64,000 nucleotides of DNA from a bacterium (lineage in GTDB: Bacteria; Electryoneota; Electryoneia; Electryoneales; Electryoneaceae): the NCBI GenBank assembly GCA_028278125.1, contig JANQEY010000074.1:29326-93325 (forward strand), in the 5' to 3' direction. The position numbers were made by a program, and so were the translations under genes. Position 1 is the first letter of the stretch. Each line of letters opens with the position of its first letter. The notes under the pieces are model-generated. The model made no database searches. It was not told the origin of the DNA and worked only from the letters and a program-made list of their open reading frames with translations. Below are positions 27,131 through 36,055 of this stretch, piece by piece.

Positions 27131-27178
27131 TCCCCGGGATTCACTGATCACACCAAAGGCGGACAAGTCCCGGGCTAC
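27131..27178 (-). repeat. GTAGC-family palindrome (family B), long-loop copy
   Basis: Read on the minus strand: GTAGCCCGGGACTTG, a long loop, then ATCCCGGGG; the outer stem is CCCGGGA/TCCCGGG. Confidence 0.65.
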
Positions 27179-27234
27179 AACACTTAAAGGATCACAGGAT
27201 AGTAGGTATGTGATACTTCAAACCTGACTATGAA

Positions 27235-27265
27235 ACCGCGACAAGCTAAGCTTGTCGGGCCACCC
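27235..27265 (-). repeat. GGTGGCC palindrome (family A)
   Basis: Near-perfect palindrome CGACAAGCT-A-AGCTTGTCG with the GGGTGGCC flank on the minus strand. Confidence 0.8.
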
Positions 27266-27289
27266 GGGTTGAAATCAACCCGGATAAAA

Positions 27290-29149
27290 TCAAGCTGTCC
27301 CAATCATATTTTCCGGTGACAACAGCTTATCCAGTTCATCCCGAGTAAGAAGGTTTTTCTCGATGACCAGTTCGTAAACACCCCTGTTTGATTCGAGTGC
27401 CACTTTCGCCAGTTCGCTACAGACTTCATAACCGAGGACGGGATTAAGAGCAGTGACCAGTCCGATACTATTCTCAACTGTTTCCCGGCAAAGGTCTTCG
27501 TTAGCGGTGATATCGTCAATACAACGGAATTTGAAAGTTATCATGGCATTCTTCAGCATCTCGATGGATTCAAAGAGACTTTGTACAATCACCGGTTCGA
27601 ATACATTCAGCTCGAGCTGACCACCTTCAGCGGCAAGGGTGACTGTGAGGTCATTTCCAATAACCTTAAACGCCACCTGGTTGACAACCTCCGGGATCAC
27701 CGGGTTAACTTTCCCGGGCATTATCGAAGAGCCGGGCTGCATCCGAGGTAGATTGATTTCGTTTAATCCCGCGCGTGGGCCGGACGATAAAAGACGAAGA
27801 TCGTTGGAGACTTTTGATAGCTTGACAGCCAACCGTTTAATCGCCGATGAATACATGACAAATGCCCCGGTGTCCTGTGTAGCTTCCACGAGGTTGCCGG
27901 CAAGACGGATATCCAGTCCGGTGATACTTCTCAGGTGTTCAATTACTTTGCCGCTGTACTTTGGATCGGCATTGATTCCGGTCCCAATTGCCGTTCCGCC
28001 CATGTTCACTTCAAGGAATAGATTGGCGTTTTCGTCGAGACGCTGAATTTCCTCATCGAGGGTGGCTGCATATGCTTCAAACGTTTGCCCCAGTGTCATC
28101 GGAACCGCATCCTGAAGCTGGGTACGTCCCATTTTTAAAATATTCGCAAACTGATCAGCTTTGTTTTTAAAACTCTCCACCAGTTGCTGCAGGACTTCCA
28201 CCAGTGAACGGTTGCTAAAGATTAACGCAATTTTGAGGGCTGTCGGGTATGCGTCGTTTGTGGATTGAGCAAGGTTAACATGGTTGTTGGGATGGCAATA
28301 CTTGTATTCACCCTTTTCATAGCCAAGAATTTCCAGGGCTCGATTGGCGATAACCTCATTGGCGTTCATGTTTGTTGACGTACCCGCACCACCCTGGATC
28401 ATATCGACAACAAAATGGGTGTGAAACTTCCCGTTGATTATCTCGTTACATGCCTGGACAATGGCATCTGTAACAGGCTGCGATAATTTTTCAAGGTCGT
28501 TGTTTGCTTTTGCTGCAGCCATCTTTACCATAGCCATCGCTTCGATCAGGACAGGAAAATGAGCAAGGGATATTCCAGAGATGTTAAAATTTTCCAGCGC
28601 CCTTAATGTCTGGACACCGTAATAGAACTCGAATGGAACCTGGCGGTCACCGAGTAGGTCATGTTCGCTTCGTGTTCGTCCCGAGATATACTGTTCGCCG
28701 GCGTTTACTACCCTTGTGCTTGCTTGCCGGATACGACGTGAAACTACGTGTGCAATTGCTGAGAGAACTTTATAGGCAATAATTGGTTGATCTTTGAAAA
28801 ACTCTTCGAAATCCTCTCTCTGTATTGATAAAATCGTGGATTTTAGCATCGCCCTGGCTGAGGTGGAATGGGGATATTGGTCCATCAATGCTCCCTCACC
28901 CAGGAAATCGAATTTCGTGAATATCCCCAGCCGTTTTTCTTCACCGAACGAGGTTCTTTTGAATAATTCTATCTCACCATCATAGATAATAAAAAGGGCT
29001 TTCCTTGGACTGTTCTCGCTGAACACCAGGTCGTCTTTTTCAAATTCATTAACTTCTACGTTCTCAGCCAGTTGTTCCATCTCGGCTGGTAACAATTCTT
29101 CAAAGAGTTCGATCCTGTTCAGGAAATCTATTATCCGTGACTTTTCCAT
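27290..29149 (-). CDS. aspA: Aspartate ammonia-lyase fused to a cyclic-nucleotide-binding domain
   Basis: Residues 1 to about 140 are a cNMP-binding domain (LFEELLPAEMEQLAENV, IYDGEIELFKR, FLGEGALMD, STSARAMLKSTILSI). Residues about 155-619 are a complete aspartase/fumarase-family lyase, with TSTNMNANEVIANRA, the HPNNHVNLAQSTNDAYP active-site region and the signature GSSIMPGKVNP. Aspartase converts aspartate to fumarate and ammonia. Ordinary aspartases are about 470 residues and lack the regulatory domain. The cNMP domain has the canonical length, but its phosphate-binding cassette reads GEGALMDQYPHSTSAR, with Ser-Thr-Ser before Ala-Arg. Ligand binding is plausible but unproven. The start is ATG 29149; a sodium-solute symporter gene lies 23 bases upstream on the same strand, which may supply the substrate. 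Confidence 0.9.
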   Translation of the reverse strand: MEKSRIIDFLNRIELFEELLPAEMEQLAENVEVNEFEKDDLVFSENSPRKALFIIYDGEIELFKRTSFGEEKRLGIFTKFDFLGEGALMDQYPHSTSARAMLKSTILSIQREDFEEFFKDQPIIAYKVLSAIAHVVSRRIRQASTRVVNAGEQYISGRTRSEHDLLGDRQVPFEFYYGVQTLRALENFNISGISLAHFPVLIEAMAMVKMAAAKANNDLEKLSQPVTDAIVQACNEIINGKFHTHFVVDMIQGGAGTSTNMNANEVIANRALEILGYEKGEYKYCHPNNHVNLAQSTNDAYPTALKIALIFSNRSLVEVLQQLVESFKNKADQFANILKMGRTQLQDAVPMTLGQTFEAYAATLDEEIQRLDENANLFLEVNMGGTAIGTGINADPKYSGKVIEHLRSITGLDIRLAGNLVEATQDTGAFVMYSSAIKRLAVKLSKVSNDLRLLSSGPRAGLNEINLPRMQPGSSIMPGKVNPVIPEVVNQVAFKVIGNDLTVTLAAEGGQLELNVFEPVIVQSLFESIEMLKNAMITFKFRCIDDITANEDLCRETVENSIGLVTALNPVLGYEVCSELAKVALESNRGVYELVIEKNLLTRDELDKLLSPENMIGTA

Positions 29150-29172
29150 GGTTAGCTCCGTATACTACTATT

Positions 29173-30792
29173 TTAGAAGAATATAATCCATAATATTGTT
29201 ACGATACCGATCAAAACAGCCGTCGCCGTTAAGTTGATTTTCCTGTGGAACGGATTTGTTCTCAGGTACTCTGGCAATTCTGTATCACCGGCTACCGCGT
29301 ATTTATACGTGAGACCGTAAAGGTGTTTATTGTCAGGACGGTTGGTCAGGTAACTGACAATCACCAGCACGACTGTACACAATGCGAACAACATAACCGC
29401 AAAATGAAGAAAATTCACCGACGCGATCCACGCGAGAGTTGTCGATTCGAGCGGATTTGCCTTATGGATAAGTTCGAGTATAAGCCTCAAAGCTCCAAAT
29501 ACTAGCCCTGTCATTAACGCCGCAAACGCACCTTTTGAATTCGCTCGTGTCCAGAATACCCCGAAGAGGAAAACCGCCGCAATCGGTGGACTGATATAAG
29601 CCTGTACACTCTGCAGGTAAATATACAACTGACTTGAAAGGTGACTGATAAACGGCACCCACATCAGCCCCAGCAGAACAAGAAATCCTGTGGAAATCCT
29701 CCCCACCAGGACAAGTTTTTTCTCACTGGCATCCGGCCTGAGTTTTCGGAATATGTCAATGGTAAAGAGTGTTGACGCACTGTTAAAACATGACGCCAGC
29801 GAAGACATCAGGGCAGCCAGTAGACTCGCTATTACTATTCCCTTCAGACCTGCAGGCAATAACCTGGATACCAGCGCAGGGTATGCTTCATCACCGGCAA
29901 TGTCAGGATATAAAGCTCTGGCAATAATACCCGGCATCACAAGTATAAACACCGGGAGTATTTTCAAATACCCGGCAAAAATACTTCCACTTCGAGCATG
30001 ATCGAGTCCTTTTGCGCTCAATACTCTCTGAACTATAAACTGGTCAGTACACCAGTACCAGATCCCCAGGATAGGTGCACCCAGCAGGATTCCTGTCCAG
30101 GGGAAATCGGGGTGGTTCATCGGTTTGAACATGCTCCAGAAATCCGGGGGAACAGCGTCACGGACGGCGGTAACTCCTCCAGCTTCGTGCAGTCCCATCA
30201 AAGTCAGAATTACAGCACCACCAATCAGGATAAATGTCTGGATCAGTTCAGTGTAGATCACTGCCGCAAGTCCACCGATAATTGTGTATAATCCGGTTGC
30301 CAGAAGGAGGACAATCGCCGATGTCACCATGTCCCAGCCAAGGAGAGTATGGAGCAGCAAACCTCCTGCAAAAAGAGTTACCGATACTTTTGTCAGGACA
30401 TACCCAAGGATAGAGATAATTGTCAGGTACCACCTGCTGGCTGGTCCATACCTCTTTTCCAGGAATTCCGGCATAGTAAATACACCGGATTTGAGATAAA
30501 ACGGTGCAAACACCCAACCGAGAACAAGAACGATCAGGCAGGCCAGCCATTCGAAATGACCCACAGCCATCCCGGATGAAGCACCTGTCCCGGCAAGACC
30601 GATAAAATGTTCACTGGAAATGTTTGACGCGAAAAGGGCTGCCCCAATAGCGAACCATCCTACACCACGCCCTGCAAGGAAATAATCCTCGGCGTTTTTC
30701 CTCTGTCTTGACACCCAGATACCGATTGAAAAAACCACAAGGAAATACAGGACAATAATTATCATATCGCCGGAAGACAGGTTTTCGGTCAT
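29173..30792 (-). CDS. Sodium:solute symporter (SSS family)
   Basis: The 539-residue protein has about 13-14 membrane helices and the SSS/SGLT landmarks RNAEDYFLAGR, ASNISSEHFIGLAG, YTIIGGLAAVIYTE, IWYWCTDQFIVQR and ALMSSLASCFNSASTLF. The last includes the Na2-site Ser pair. GGAGG lies seven bases before the ATG at 30792, which decides the start over an upstream TTG. The family co-transports sugars, amino acids, vitamins or inositol with sodium; overall it resembles the sugar-transporting SGLT branch, but the substrate is not readable. It is probably co-transcribed with the aspartase gene. Confidence 0.9.
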   Translation of the reverse strand: MTENLSSGDMIIIVLYFLVVFSIGIWVSRQRKNAEDYFLAGRGVGWFAIGAALFASNISSEHFIGLAGTGASSGMAVGHFEWLACLIVLVLGWVFAPFYLKSGVFTMPEFLEKRYGPASRWYLTIISILGYVLTKVSVTLFAGGLLLHTLLGWDMVTSAIVLLLATGLYTIIGGLAAVIYTELIQTFILIGGAVILTLMGLHEAGGVTAVRDAVPPDFWSMFKPMNHPDFPWTGILLGAPILGIWYWCTDQFIVQRVLSAKGLDHARSGSIFAGYLKILPVFILVMPGIIARALYPDIAGDEAYPALVSRLLPAGLKGIVIASLLAALMSSLASCFNSASTLFTIDIFRKLRPDASEKKLVLVGRISTGFLVLLGLMWVPFISHLSSQLYIYLQSVQAYISPPIAAVFLFGVFWTRANSKGAFAALMTGLVFGALRLILELIHKANPLESTTLAWIASVNFLHFAVMLFALCTVVLVIVSYLTNRPDNKHLYGLTYKYAVAGDTELPEYLRTNPFHRKINLTATAVLIGIVTILWIIFF

Positions 30793-30980
30793 CTTTTCCT
30801 CCAAAAACTGGTATCAAATCGCGGATATTGATAGTAGTCTATTCAGAACAGTTTGATCAATATCTTTCTCTCTTCAATTGAAAAAAATGATCTGTCCGGG
30901 GAACATCTGGCTGCCATTTAAGTATATTTAGTGGAGGATTCCGATTAATAGAAAGAAATTTTCGATCTTCTTTAACGACA

Positions 30981-31358
30981 ATGAATACTATGACACAAAC
31001 AAGAAGAATATTCAGCCTTGTGTTTATCCTGTTTTTCCTGGGTAATTTATATCCGTTTGTTCAGGATGACGGGACATTCGGTGTAATCCACGGAAGTGAC
31101 GAGACTATTAACAACGTTGAATCTGTTTGTTGTTCTACAGAAGATGGCAACTGCTGCTGCGGTGATGATTGTACCTCTAAACATGAATCTCACCATTCAA
31201 AATGCAAATGTAGTACTTCAACTGTGACTAGCATTGGAATTCTCAGTGAGTTTTCTCTTGTTCCACCTTCAAGCGAAAACATCAATTGGCAGGAAACGTT
31301 CAATGAATCAGCCGATGATGTTCTAAACTCCATATTCCATCCACCCACCCTATACTGA
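30981..31358 (+). CDS. Small exported Cys/His-rich protein, probable metal binder
   Basis: The 125-residue protein has a signal peptide (residues about 8-28) and a central cluster of Cys and His (CCSTEDGNCCCGDDCTSKH, then HHSKCKCS), followed by an uncharacterised tail ending HPPTLY. It opens a plus-strand cassette with a TonB-dependent receptor and a YHS-like protein. The composition suggests binding of a soft metal such as copper, zinc or mercury, but no known family is recognised. Confidence 0.65.
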   Translation: MNTMTQTRRIFSLVFILFFLGNLYPFVQDDGTFGVIHGSDETINNVESVCCSTEDGNCCCGDDCTSKHESHHSKCKCSTSTVTSIGILSEFSLVPPSSENINWQETFNESADDVLNSIFHPPTLY

Positions 31359-31448
31359 TCTCTATTAGTCCATTTGGATCTATCTAAAGTCGTTCGAGAT
31401 TTCTCGAATGTGTATCTCGAAACAATTTCAAAGCATGGAGATCAGATT

Positions 31449-33656
31449 GTGATATATTTAAAAAGTCGGATATTAAAGACAAATCTCCTTTTATTAATAA
31501 TGATGCTGATATCTTTTTCAGCATCAGCAGCGACTATCACGGGCAAAGTTCTGGATGATTACGGTTATCCTCTTGGTGGGGTGAATGTCATTCTCGATGG
31601 CACAAATCAAGGCGCCGCATCGAACATTAATGGCACATACAAGATCGAAAATGTCGAAGCAGGAAAATATCTACTTCGTGTTTCGCTTGTCGGGTATACC
31701 ACGATTGAAAAACCAGTCGAAATTCCCGCGGGAACAGGTGAGATTTTAAATATTGAAGAAATTAAACTTGCCGTTGATCCGGTTGCTCTTGAAGAATTGA
31801 TGTTCAAGCTCCAGGCAATGGACTCCAGGATTGATGCTGACGCGATGGTAAGGAAGGAAGTTGTCTCATCAGAAGACATGCAAAGTTCTACACAGGATGG
31901 CGGAGTATTATCCGCCCTGTCAAAGAAGACCGGCTTGAATACCCGTCCCTGTGCCTTATGTGGATCAGCGGGAATTGGAATGCAGGGGCTTGATCCATCC
32001 TATACTGAAATAAATGTGGATGGGATGCCTGTCCTCTCGGGACTTGGCTCACTCTACGGATTAGACGGTGTTGCTGTTTCCGATGTTTCGCAGGTTGAGT
32101 ATGTGAAGGGGAGTTCATCAAGTGAATTCGGCGCAGGCGCGGTTGCCGGTGGTGTTGACCTGGTTACGATGTCAGCACAATCAAAACCCGCCTATCGTTT
32201 TCGAATTTCAGGTGGAACAACGGGAAGGCATACTGTTTCAATCGGTGTTCAAAAACCTACAGGAAAATTATCAAACCGGATCTCGTTAACCTATTCAGGC
32301 GAGCCTGTCAAAATTGACGAGAATGGTGACCGCCTGACCGATACTCCCCAGTACAGCAGGTTCAATGCCGGTTACAACGCACAACTCCCCATTAAAACCG
32401 GCACCATTTCCGGCAATTTCAGGGGATATGGAGAACGCAGGTTTGCTGGCGACGTGGATTGGACAAAAGACAGCCGGGGCAGTGAATCGGTTTATGGGCG
32501 AGAGATTTTCACAAATCGCGGTGAGGTCTCTTTCCGGTACGCTCATAATCCTGCTTCCTGGGGTAACTGGTCAATCGAGTCATCAAATGTATTTCACCAG
32601 CAGGATTCCTGGTACGGCTCAACCGAGTTCGACGCAACCCAGGTAAAATCCATCAGCCGGTTATCAATAAACCGTCGCTGGAACGTCCTCAACTCAACAT
32701 TACTGCAGGGATTGTATACATACGAGGAATACAGGGATAACCTTGAGCTTGAAAACGAAACAAACAGAATAGATAATATCCCTGGAGTAATGATTCAACA
32801 CACCTGGATTCCTTCAACAACCTGGACCCTCCAGGGCGGGATTCGTTCGGAGATTTACCAGGAAGACGGATTTGTTCCAACATTCAGAGGATCGGCACTT
32901 TTTAATCCGACAAAAGCATGGGGATTTCGTTTATCAGGTGGAACAGGATACCGTCCTGTTACAATCTTCAGTCTTGATAAAGCCGTACATGCCGGTTTCG
33001 ACAATGTTATTGTCCCCAATGAGCTCGAACCTGAAAGAAGCATAAACGGTTCCCTGAATGTTAATTATCGCACAGCCTCACCTCGAAGTTCTTTCCAGGT
33101 TGATCTCAACGGTTTTTATACCGTCTTTGAAAACAAGGCGATTCTCGCTTACGGGCACCATGAGGGCACGACCGAGTACTCGAACGCTGAGGAGGCTTTC
33201 AGCAGGGGATTCGAATTGCAGCTAACCTGGAGTCACCATCCCGGTTGGACTCTCGGCTTGGGCGGAACGGTTACGGACGTCCAGTACAAGAACGAATCAG
33301 GCTGGCATTTCACGGAGATGCAAAACAAGTATACTGCAGATGCGTCATTATTAAAAGAATGGGCCTTACCACAAATTTCTGCGGAAATACGTGCGAATCT
33401 TTATGGTCCACAGGCACTTCCCGAGGGAAGATCACGTTCGGATTCTCCGGTTTATACTATCTTCAGTACCGGGATCAGCAAAAAGTTTAACGGATTAACA
33501 TTAGCATTGAACGTTGAGAACCTGACAGACTGGACACAACCAGACGATCCATTTGTGTTTATCCCGGGAACAGACGCGAGTTTCATCGATTCAGCAATGA
33601 TCTATGGACCGATGCTGGGAAGAACATTCCAGGCAAGTATCGATTACAATTTTTAA
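31449..33656 (+). CDS. TonB-dependent outer-membrane receptor, probably metal-related
   Basis: The preferred start is GTG 31449, with GGAG eight bases upstream, placing a signal peptide (LLLLIMMLISFSASA) directly at the N terminus; a TTG at 31374 gives 25 more residues. The mature protein has a carboxypeptidase-regulatory-like domain (ITGKVLDDYGYPLGGVNV to TIEKPVEI), a plug (about 140-240) and a 22-strand-type barrel ending in Phe. The plug contains RPCALCGSAGIGMQGLDP, a paired Cys motif found in receptors associated with metal handling. It is preceded by a Cys/His-rich exported protein and followed 22 bases later by a YHS-like protein. The substrate is inferred to be a metal or metal complex. 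Confidence 0.85.
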   Translation: MIYLKSRILKTNLLLLIMMLISFSASAATITGKVLDDYGYPLGGVNVILDGTNQGAASNINGTYKIENVEAGKYLLRVSLVGYTTIEKPVEIPAGTGEILNIEEIKLAVDPVALEELMFKLQAMDSRIDADAMVRKEVVSSEDMQSSTQDGGVLSALSKKTGLNTRPCALCGSAGIGMQGLDPSYTEINVDGMPVLSGLGSLYGLDGVAVSDVSQVEYVKGSSSSEFGAGAVAGGVDLVTMSAQSKPAYRFRISGGTTGRHTVSIGVQKPTGKLSNRISLTYSGEPVKIDENGDRLTDTPQYSRFNAGYNAQLPIKTGTISGNFRGYGERRFAGDVDWTKDSRGSESVYGREIFTNRGEVSFRYAHNPASWGNWSIESSNVFHQQDSWYGSTEFDATQVKSISRLSINRRWNVLNSTLLQGLYTYEEYRDNLELENETNRIDNIPGVMIQHTWIPSTTWTLQGGIRSEIYQEDGFVPTFRGSALFNPTKAWGFRLSGGTGYRPVTIFSLDKAVHAGFDNVIVPNELEPERSINGSLNVNYRTASPRSSFQVDLNGFYTVFENKAILAYGHHEGTTEYSNAEEAFSRGFELQLTWSHHPGWTLGLGGTVTDVQYKNESGWHFTEMQNKYTADASLLKEWALPQISAEIRANLYGPQALPEGRSRSDSPVYTIFSTGISKKFNGLTLALNVENLTDWTQPDDPFVFIPGTDASFIDSAMIYGPMLGRTFQASIDYNF

Positions 33657-33678
33657 TAGCTCTTAGAAGGAAAATATC

Positions 33679-34143
33679 ATGAAATTCAAAAGCAGTATAG
33701 TATTCCTGTTGTTGATCTTTTTATCATTTTCACTTTCAACGATTTGTGCTCAGGAACAGGCTAGTTCATCTTCCATCCAGGAAGGCAATATCTGGTTCAC
33801 AGAGGACAGCACCAAGTATTTTACCTGCCCGGTGATGAAGGGCGAAATGAAAGTTTCACACGCTTTTGCCTACAGTGATATCGAAAACGTCCGCTATTAC
33901 CATTGTTGCCCACCTTGCCAGGGACCTTTTCGAGCTGAGACGGAGAAATTCCTCGATGAGCTAAAGCTTCCGGCTAATGTTTCCAGCGTAGATGAAATGG
34001 GAAATAAAACATTTCGCGATCCGATTTCGGGGAAAGAATTTATCCATGCGAGCGCGAAAGATTCTCTCGATGTCGAAGGGTACAGGTATTATTTCCATAA
34101 AAAGAAAAACAAAAAGAAATTCATCGCTCATAGCGATTTATAG
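33679..34143 (+). CDS. Exported YHS-like metal-associated protein
   Basis: The 154-residue protein has a signal peptide (residues 1-24). The region around YFTCPVMKGEMK and YYHCCPPCQGPF resembles a YHS/heavy-metal-associated treble-clef domain, with Cys residues in CPVM and CCPPC. A second half-motif follows (DPISGKEFIHAS, YRYYFHKKK), where the metal Cys is absent. AAGGA lies ten bases before the ATG. It closes the three-gene metal cassette. A role in periplasmic metal binding or delivery is inferred. Confidence 0.75.
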   Translation: MKFKSSIVFLLLIFLSFSLSTICAQEQASSSSIQEGNIWFTEDSTKYFTCPVMKGEMKVSHAFAYSDIENVRYYHCCPPCQGPFRAETEKFLDELKLPANVSSVDEMGNKTFRDPISGKEFIHASAKDSLDVEGYRYYFHKKKNKKKFIAHSDL

Positions 34144-34171
34144 AATCTGACAAACGAAATAGTACGTTGAC

Positions 34172-34738
34172 TTATTTATATAACCTGAACGCCAAGTTCA
34201 GGTTTACTATATAATCAATATTCACATCTCGGAGAAACTGAATGTAATTGAGCGATACTTCTACTCGTTGATGGCTGATTCCTATTACCCCGCTAGCGAG
34301 AATTGATTCAAAATAATCTGTGGTCTCAGTTTTACCCAGTTCGTCATTAAACTCATTAAAATTTAGATATATCTCGTCCCACGCATACCCGCCGCCTATT
34401 CCAACGAAAAGTCCTGTTTTTTCATAAGGCGGTTTTCTCTTCCATCGCAGGAGATAATTCAGGTTAAGAAGGTAGGTTGTCTGCTTCAGCTCGAGATCGG
34501 GGAAAAACAATCCCAGGTAGTAATCGGCGAACGGTCTACCCAGCAAATAATCGAACTTCAAGCGAACAGATTCATATTCAGCAGCTAATCCCGTACCATA
34601 TCTCAAACTACCGGACAGGTCGGAATCGCCCCCGGAATAACCTGCTTGACCTGACAGGTAAATTCCATCGCCTGCAAATGCTGCACAAAAGCTGAACAAG
34701 AGAAGAATTATACAGATGATTACTTTTGCGTTTTTCAT
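34172..34738 (-). CDS. Small outer-membrane beta-barrel-like protein
   Basis: ATG 34738 is preceded by GGGGGAAA, and residues 1-19 form a signal peptide (ending AFA). The remaining 169 residues alternate polar and hydrophobic residues in eight or so short strands rich in Tyr and Gly (GQAGYSGGDSD, GLFVGIGGGYAWDE), and end in NLNLAFRLYK. This is the look of an OmpA/OmpX-size barrel. No specific family is recognised. It is convergent with the metal cassette and has no clear functional partner. Confidence 0.7.
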   Translation of the reverse strand: MKNAKVIICIILLLFSFCAAFAGDGIYLSGQAGYSGGDSDLSGSLRYGTGLAAEYESVRLKFDYLLGRPFADYYLGLFFPDLELKQTTYLLNLNYLLRWKRKPPYEKTGLFVGIGGGYAWDEIYLNFNEFNDELGKTETTDYFESILASGVIGISHQRVEVSLNYIQFLRDVNIDYIVNLNLAFRLYK

Positions 34739-34797
34739 ATTTTCCCCCGTAAGTAATATACCATCTTTAACAATCACTCTAAATCAATGATTCTTCA

Positions 34798-35922
34798 CTA
34801 CTCCTTTTTATCTTCGCTCGTTTCTGTGTTTTCAGGAAGAGAGACATTGGAAGCATAATCGAGCTGATCTTTAAATTCAGTACTGTAAATATCAAGTATC
34901 GTCAACATCAATGCCGCTATCACAGGGCCAATGACAAAACCCATCACCCCAAATGCTGCTATTCCGCCGATGGTCGAGAAGAATATCATCAGGTCATGCA
35001 TTTTCGCGTCCTTGCCAACCAATCGAGGACGCAACAGGTTATCAACATTTCCAATGATCAGGATTGTAATCAGGAAAATCGCCCCTGCCTGCCAGAAGTC
35101 ACCTACCAGAAGTTTCACAATAGCGACAGGGTACATAACGAGCCACCCTCCGACCATTGGTATTACGGAAAGAATTACCATTACCACAGTCCAGAGCACC
35201 ACTGATTTGACACCAAAAATCCAGAGTGTAATGCCACCTAAAATACCCTGGATTAATCCAAGGAACAGTGAGCCCCTGATTGTCGCCCTCGAAACTGAAA
35301 GAAACCTGGCAATCAACCTGTCTTCATGTTTATCATCTAATGGTGACAGGTACTTTATCCTCTCAACAACTCCCGCTCCATCCTGGAAGAAATAGAACAT
35401 GGTGAAGAGGACGATAAACAGGTTCATCACAAGCTGGAATGTGCTCTTTGATGTTTTATTGATCACGTCGGCAAGAACGGTTCCGATTGTTTTAGCGATA
35501 TTAGCCAGCGATTCCTGCCAGTTAATATCAGCTTTTTCCAGCATCCGTTCAGGAATAAGGTTTTTAACCTTTCCCAACAAGCCATCTTCCCCTTGCGCGA
35601 TAATTTCCTTGACTTTTGTTTCACTGCTCTGGTACAGGTCAATCGCTTCCAGGGCTACCATATTGGCAATCATGTAAACGGGAACTAGCAGAAGCAGGAG
35701 CAGCAACAGGCAGGTTATTACGGACGAAAGGGTCTTTCGGCCACGGAAAAGTTTGTTTAACCACCTGAAAAGAGGGTAGAATAGCGCGGAGAAAATAGCC
35801 GCCAACAGCACAGGCAGCACAAACATTTTTACAGTATAAATAAATGCGCCGATAAGAAGAATTAGCAGGACAAGTAAAAAACTGCGCCCCAGGATTTGGT
35901 TCTTGCGTTCACCTGTCGACAT
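34798..35922 (-). CDS. AI-2E family (PerM-like) membrane transporter
   Basis: The 374-residue protein has seven to eight membrane helices. Family hallmarks are the N-terminal paired helices (about 12-55), a helical soluble stretch (90-150), FQDGAGVVERIKYLSPL, the RGSLFLGLIQGILGGITLWIFG region and the C-terminal IGNVDNLLRPRLVG and FGVMGFVIGPVIAAL motifs. Members export small molecules, including the AI-2 autoinducer in E. coli; the substrate here is not readable. It lies between an unrelated barrel gene and uvrB. Confidence 0.9.
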   Translation of the reverse strand: MSTGERKNQILGRSFLLVLLILLIGAFIYTVKMFVLPVLLAAIFSALFYPLFRWLNKLFRGRKTLSSVITCLLLLLLLLVPVYMIANMVALEAIDLYQSSETKVKEIIAQGEDGLLGKVKNLIPERMLEKADINWQESLANIAKTIGTVLADVINKTSKSTFQLVMNLFIVLFTMFYFFQDGAGVVERIKYLSPLDDKHEDRLIARFLSVSRATIRGSLFLGLIQGILGGITLWIFGVKSVVLWTVVMVILSVIPMVGGWLVMYPVAIVKLLVGDFWQAGAIFLITILIIGNVDNLLRPRLVGKDAKMHDLMIFFSTIGGIAAFGVMGFVIGPVIAALMLTILDIYSTEFKDQLDYASNVSLPENTETSEDKKE

Positions 35923-36055
35923 ATATCCACCTGTATTTTGGAGGATTAATTTTCGAATTTTCAGCCGGGATAGGCTGCTTCAAGTGTAAGCAAGCCAGAA
36001 TTTATTCGCAAGAACCGCGGTTCCTTTCTATATAATTGGTACCTGGTAAATCAAT

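Larger units (their letters stand above)
26985..27289. other. Repeat-filled gap
   Basis: Contains repeat C (27057), an inverted GTAGC element (27131), an inverted GGTGGCC palindrome (27235) and a stem CCGGGTTG/CAACCCGG (27263-27282). These lie directly downstream of the aspartase gene on the minus strand and may serve as its 3' end. Confidence 0.7.
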
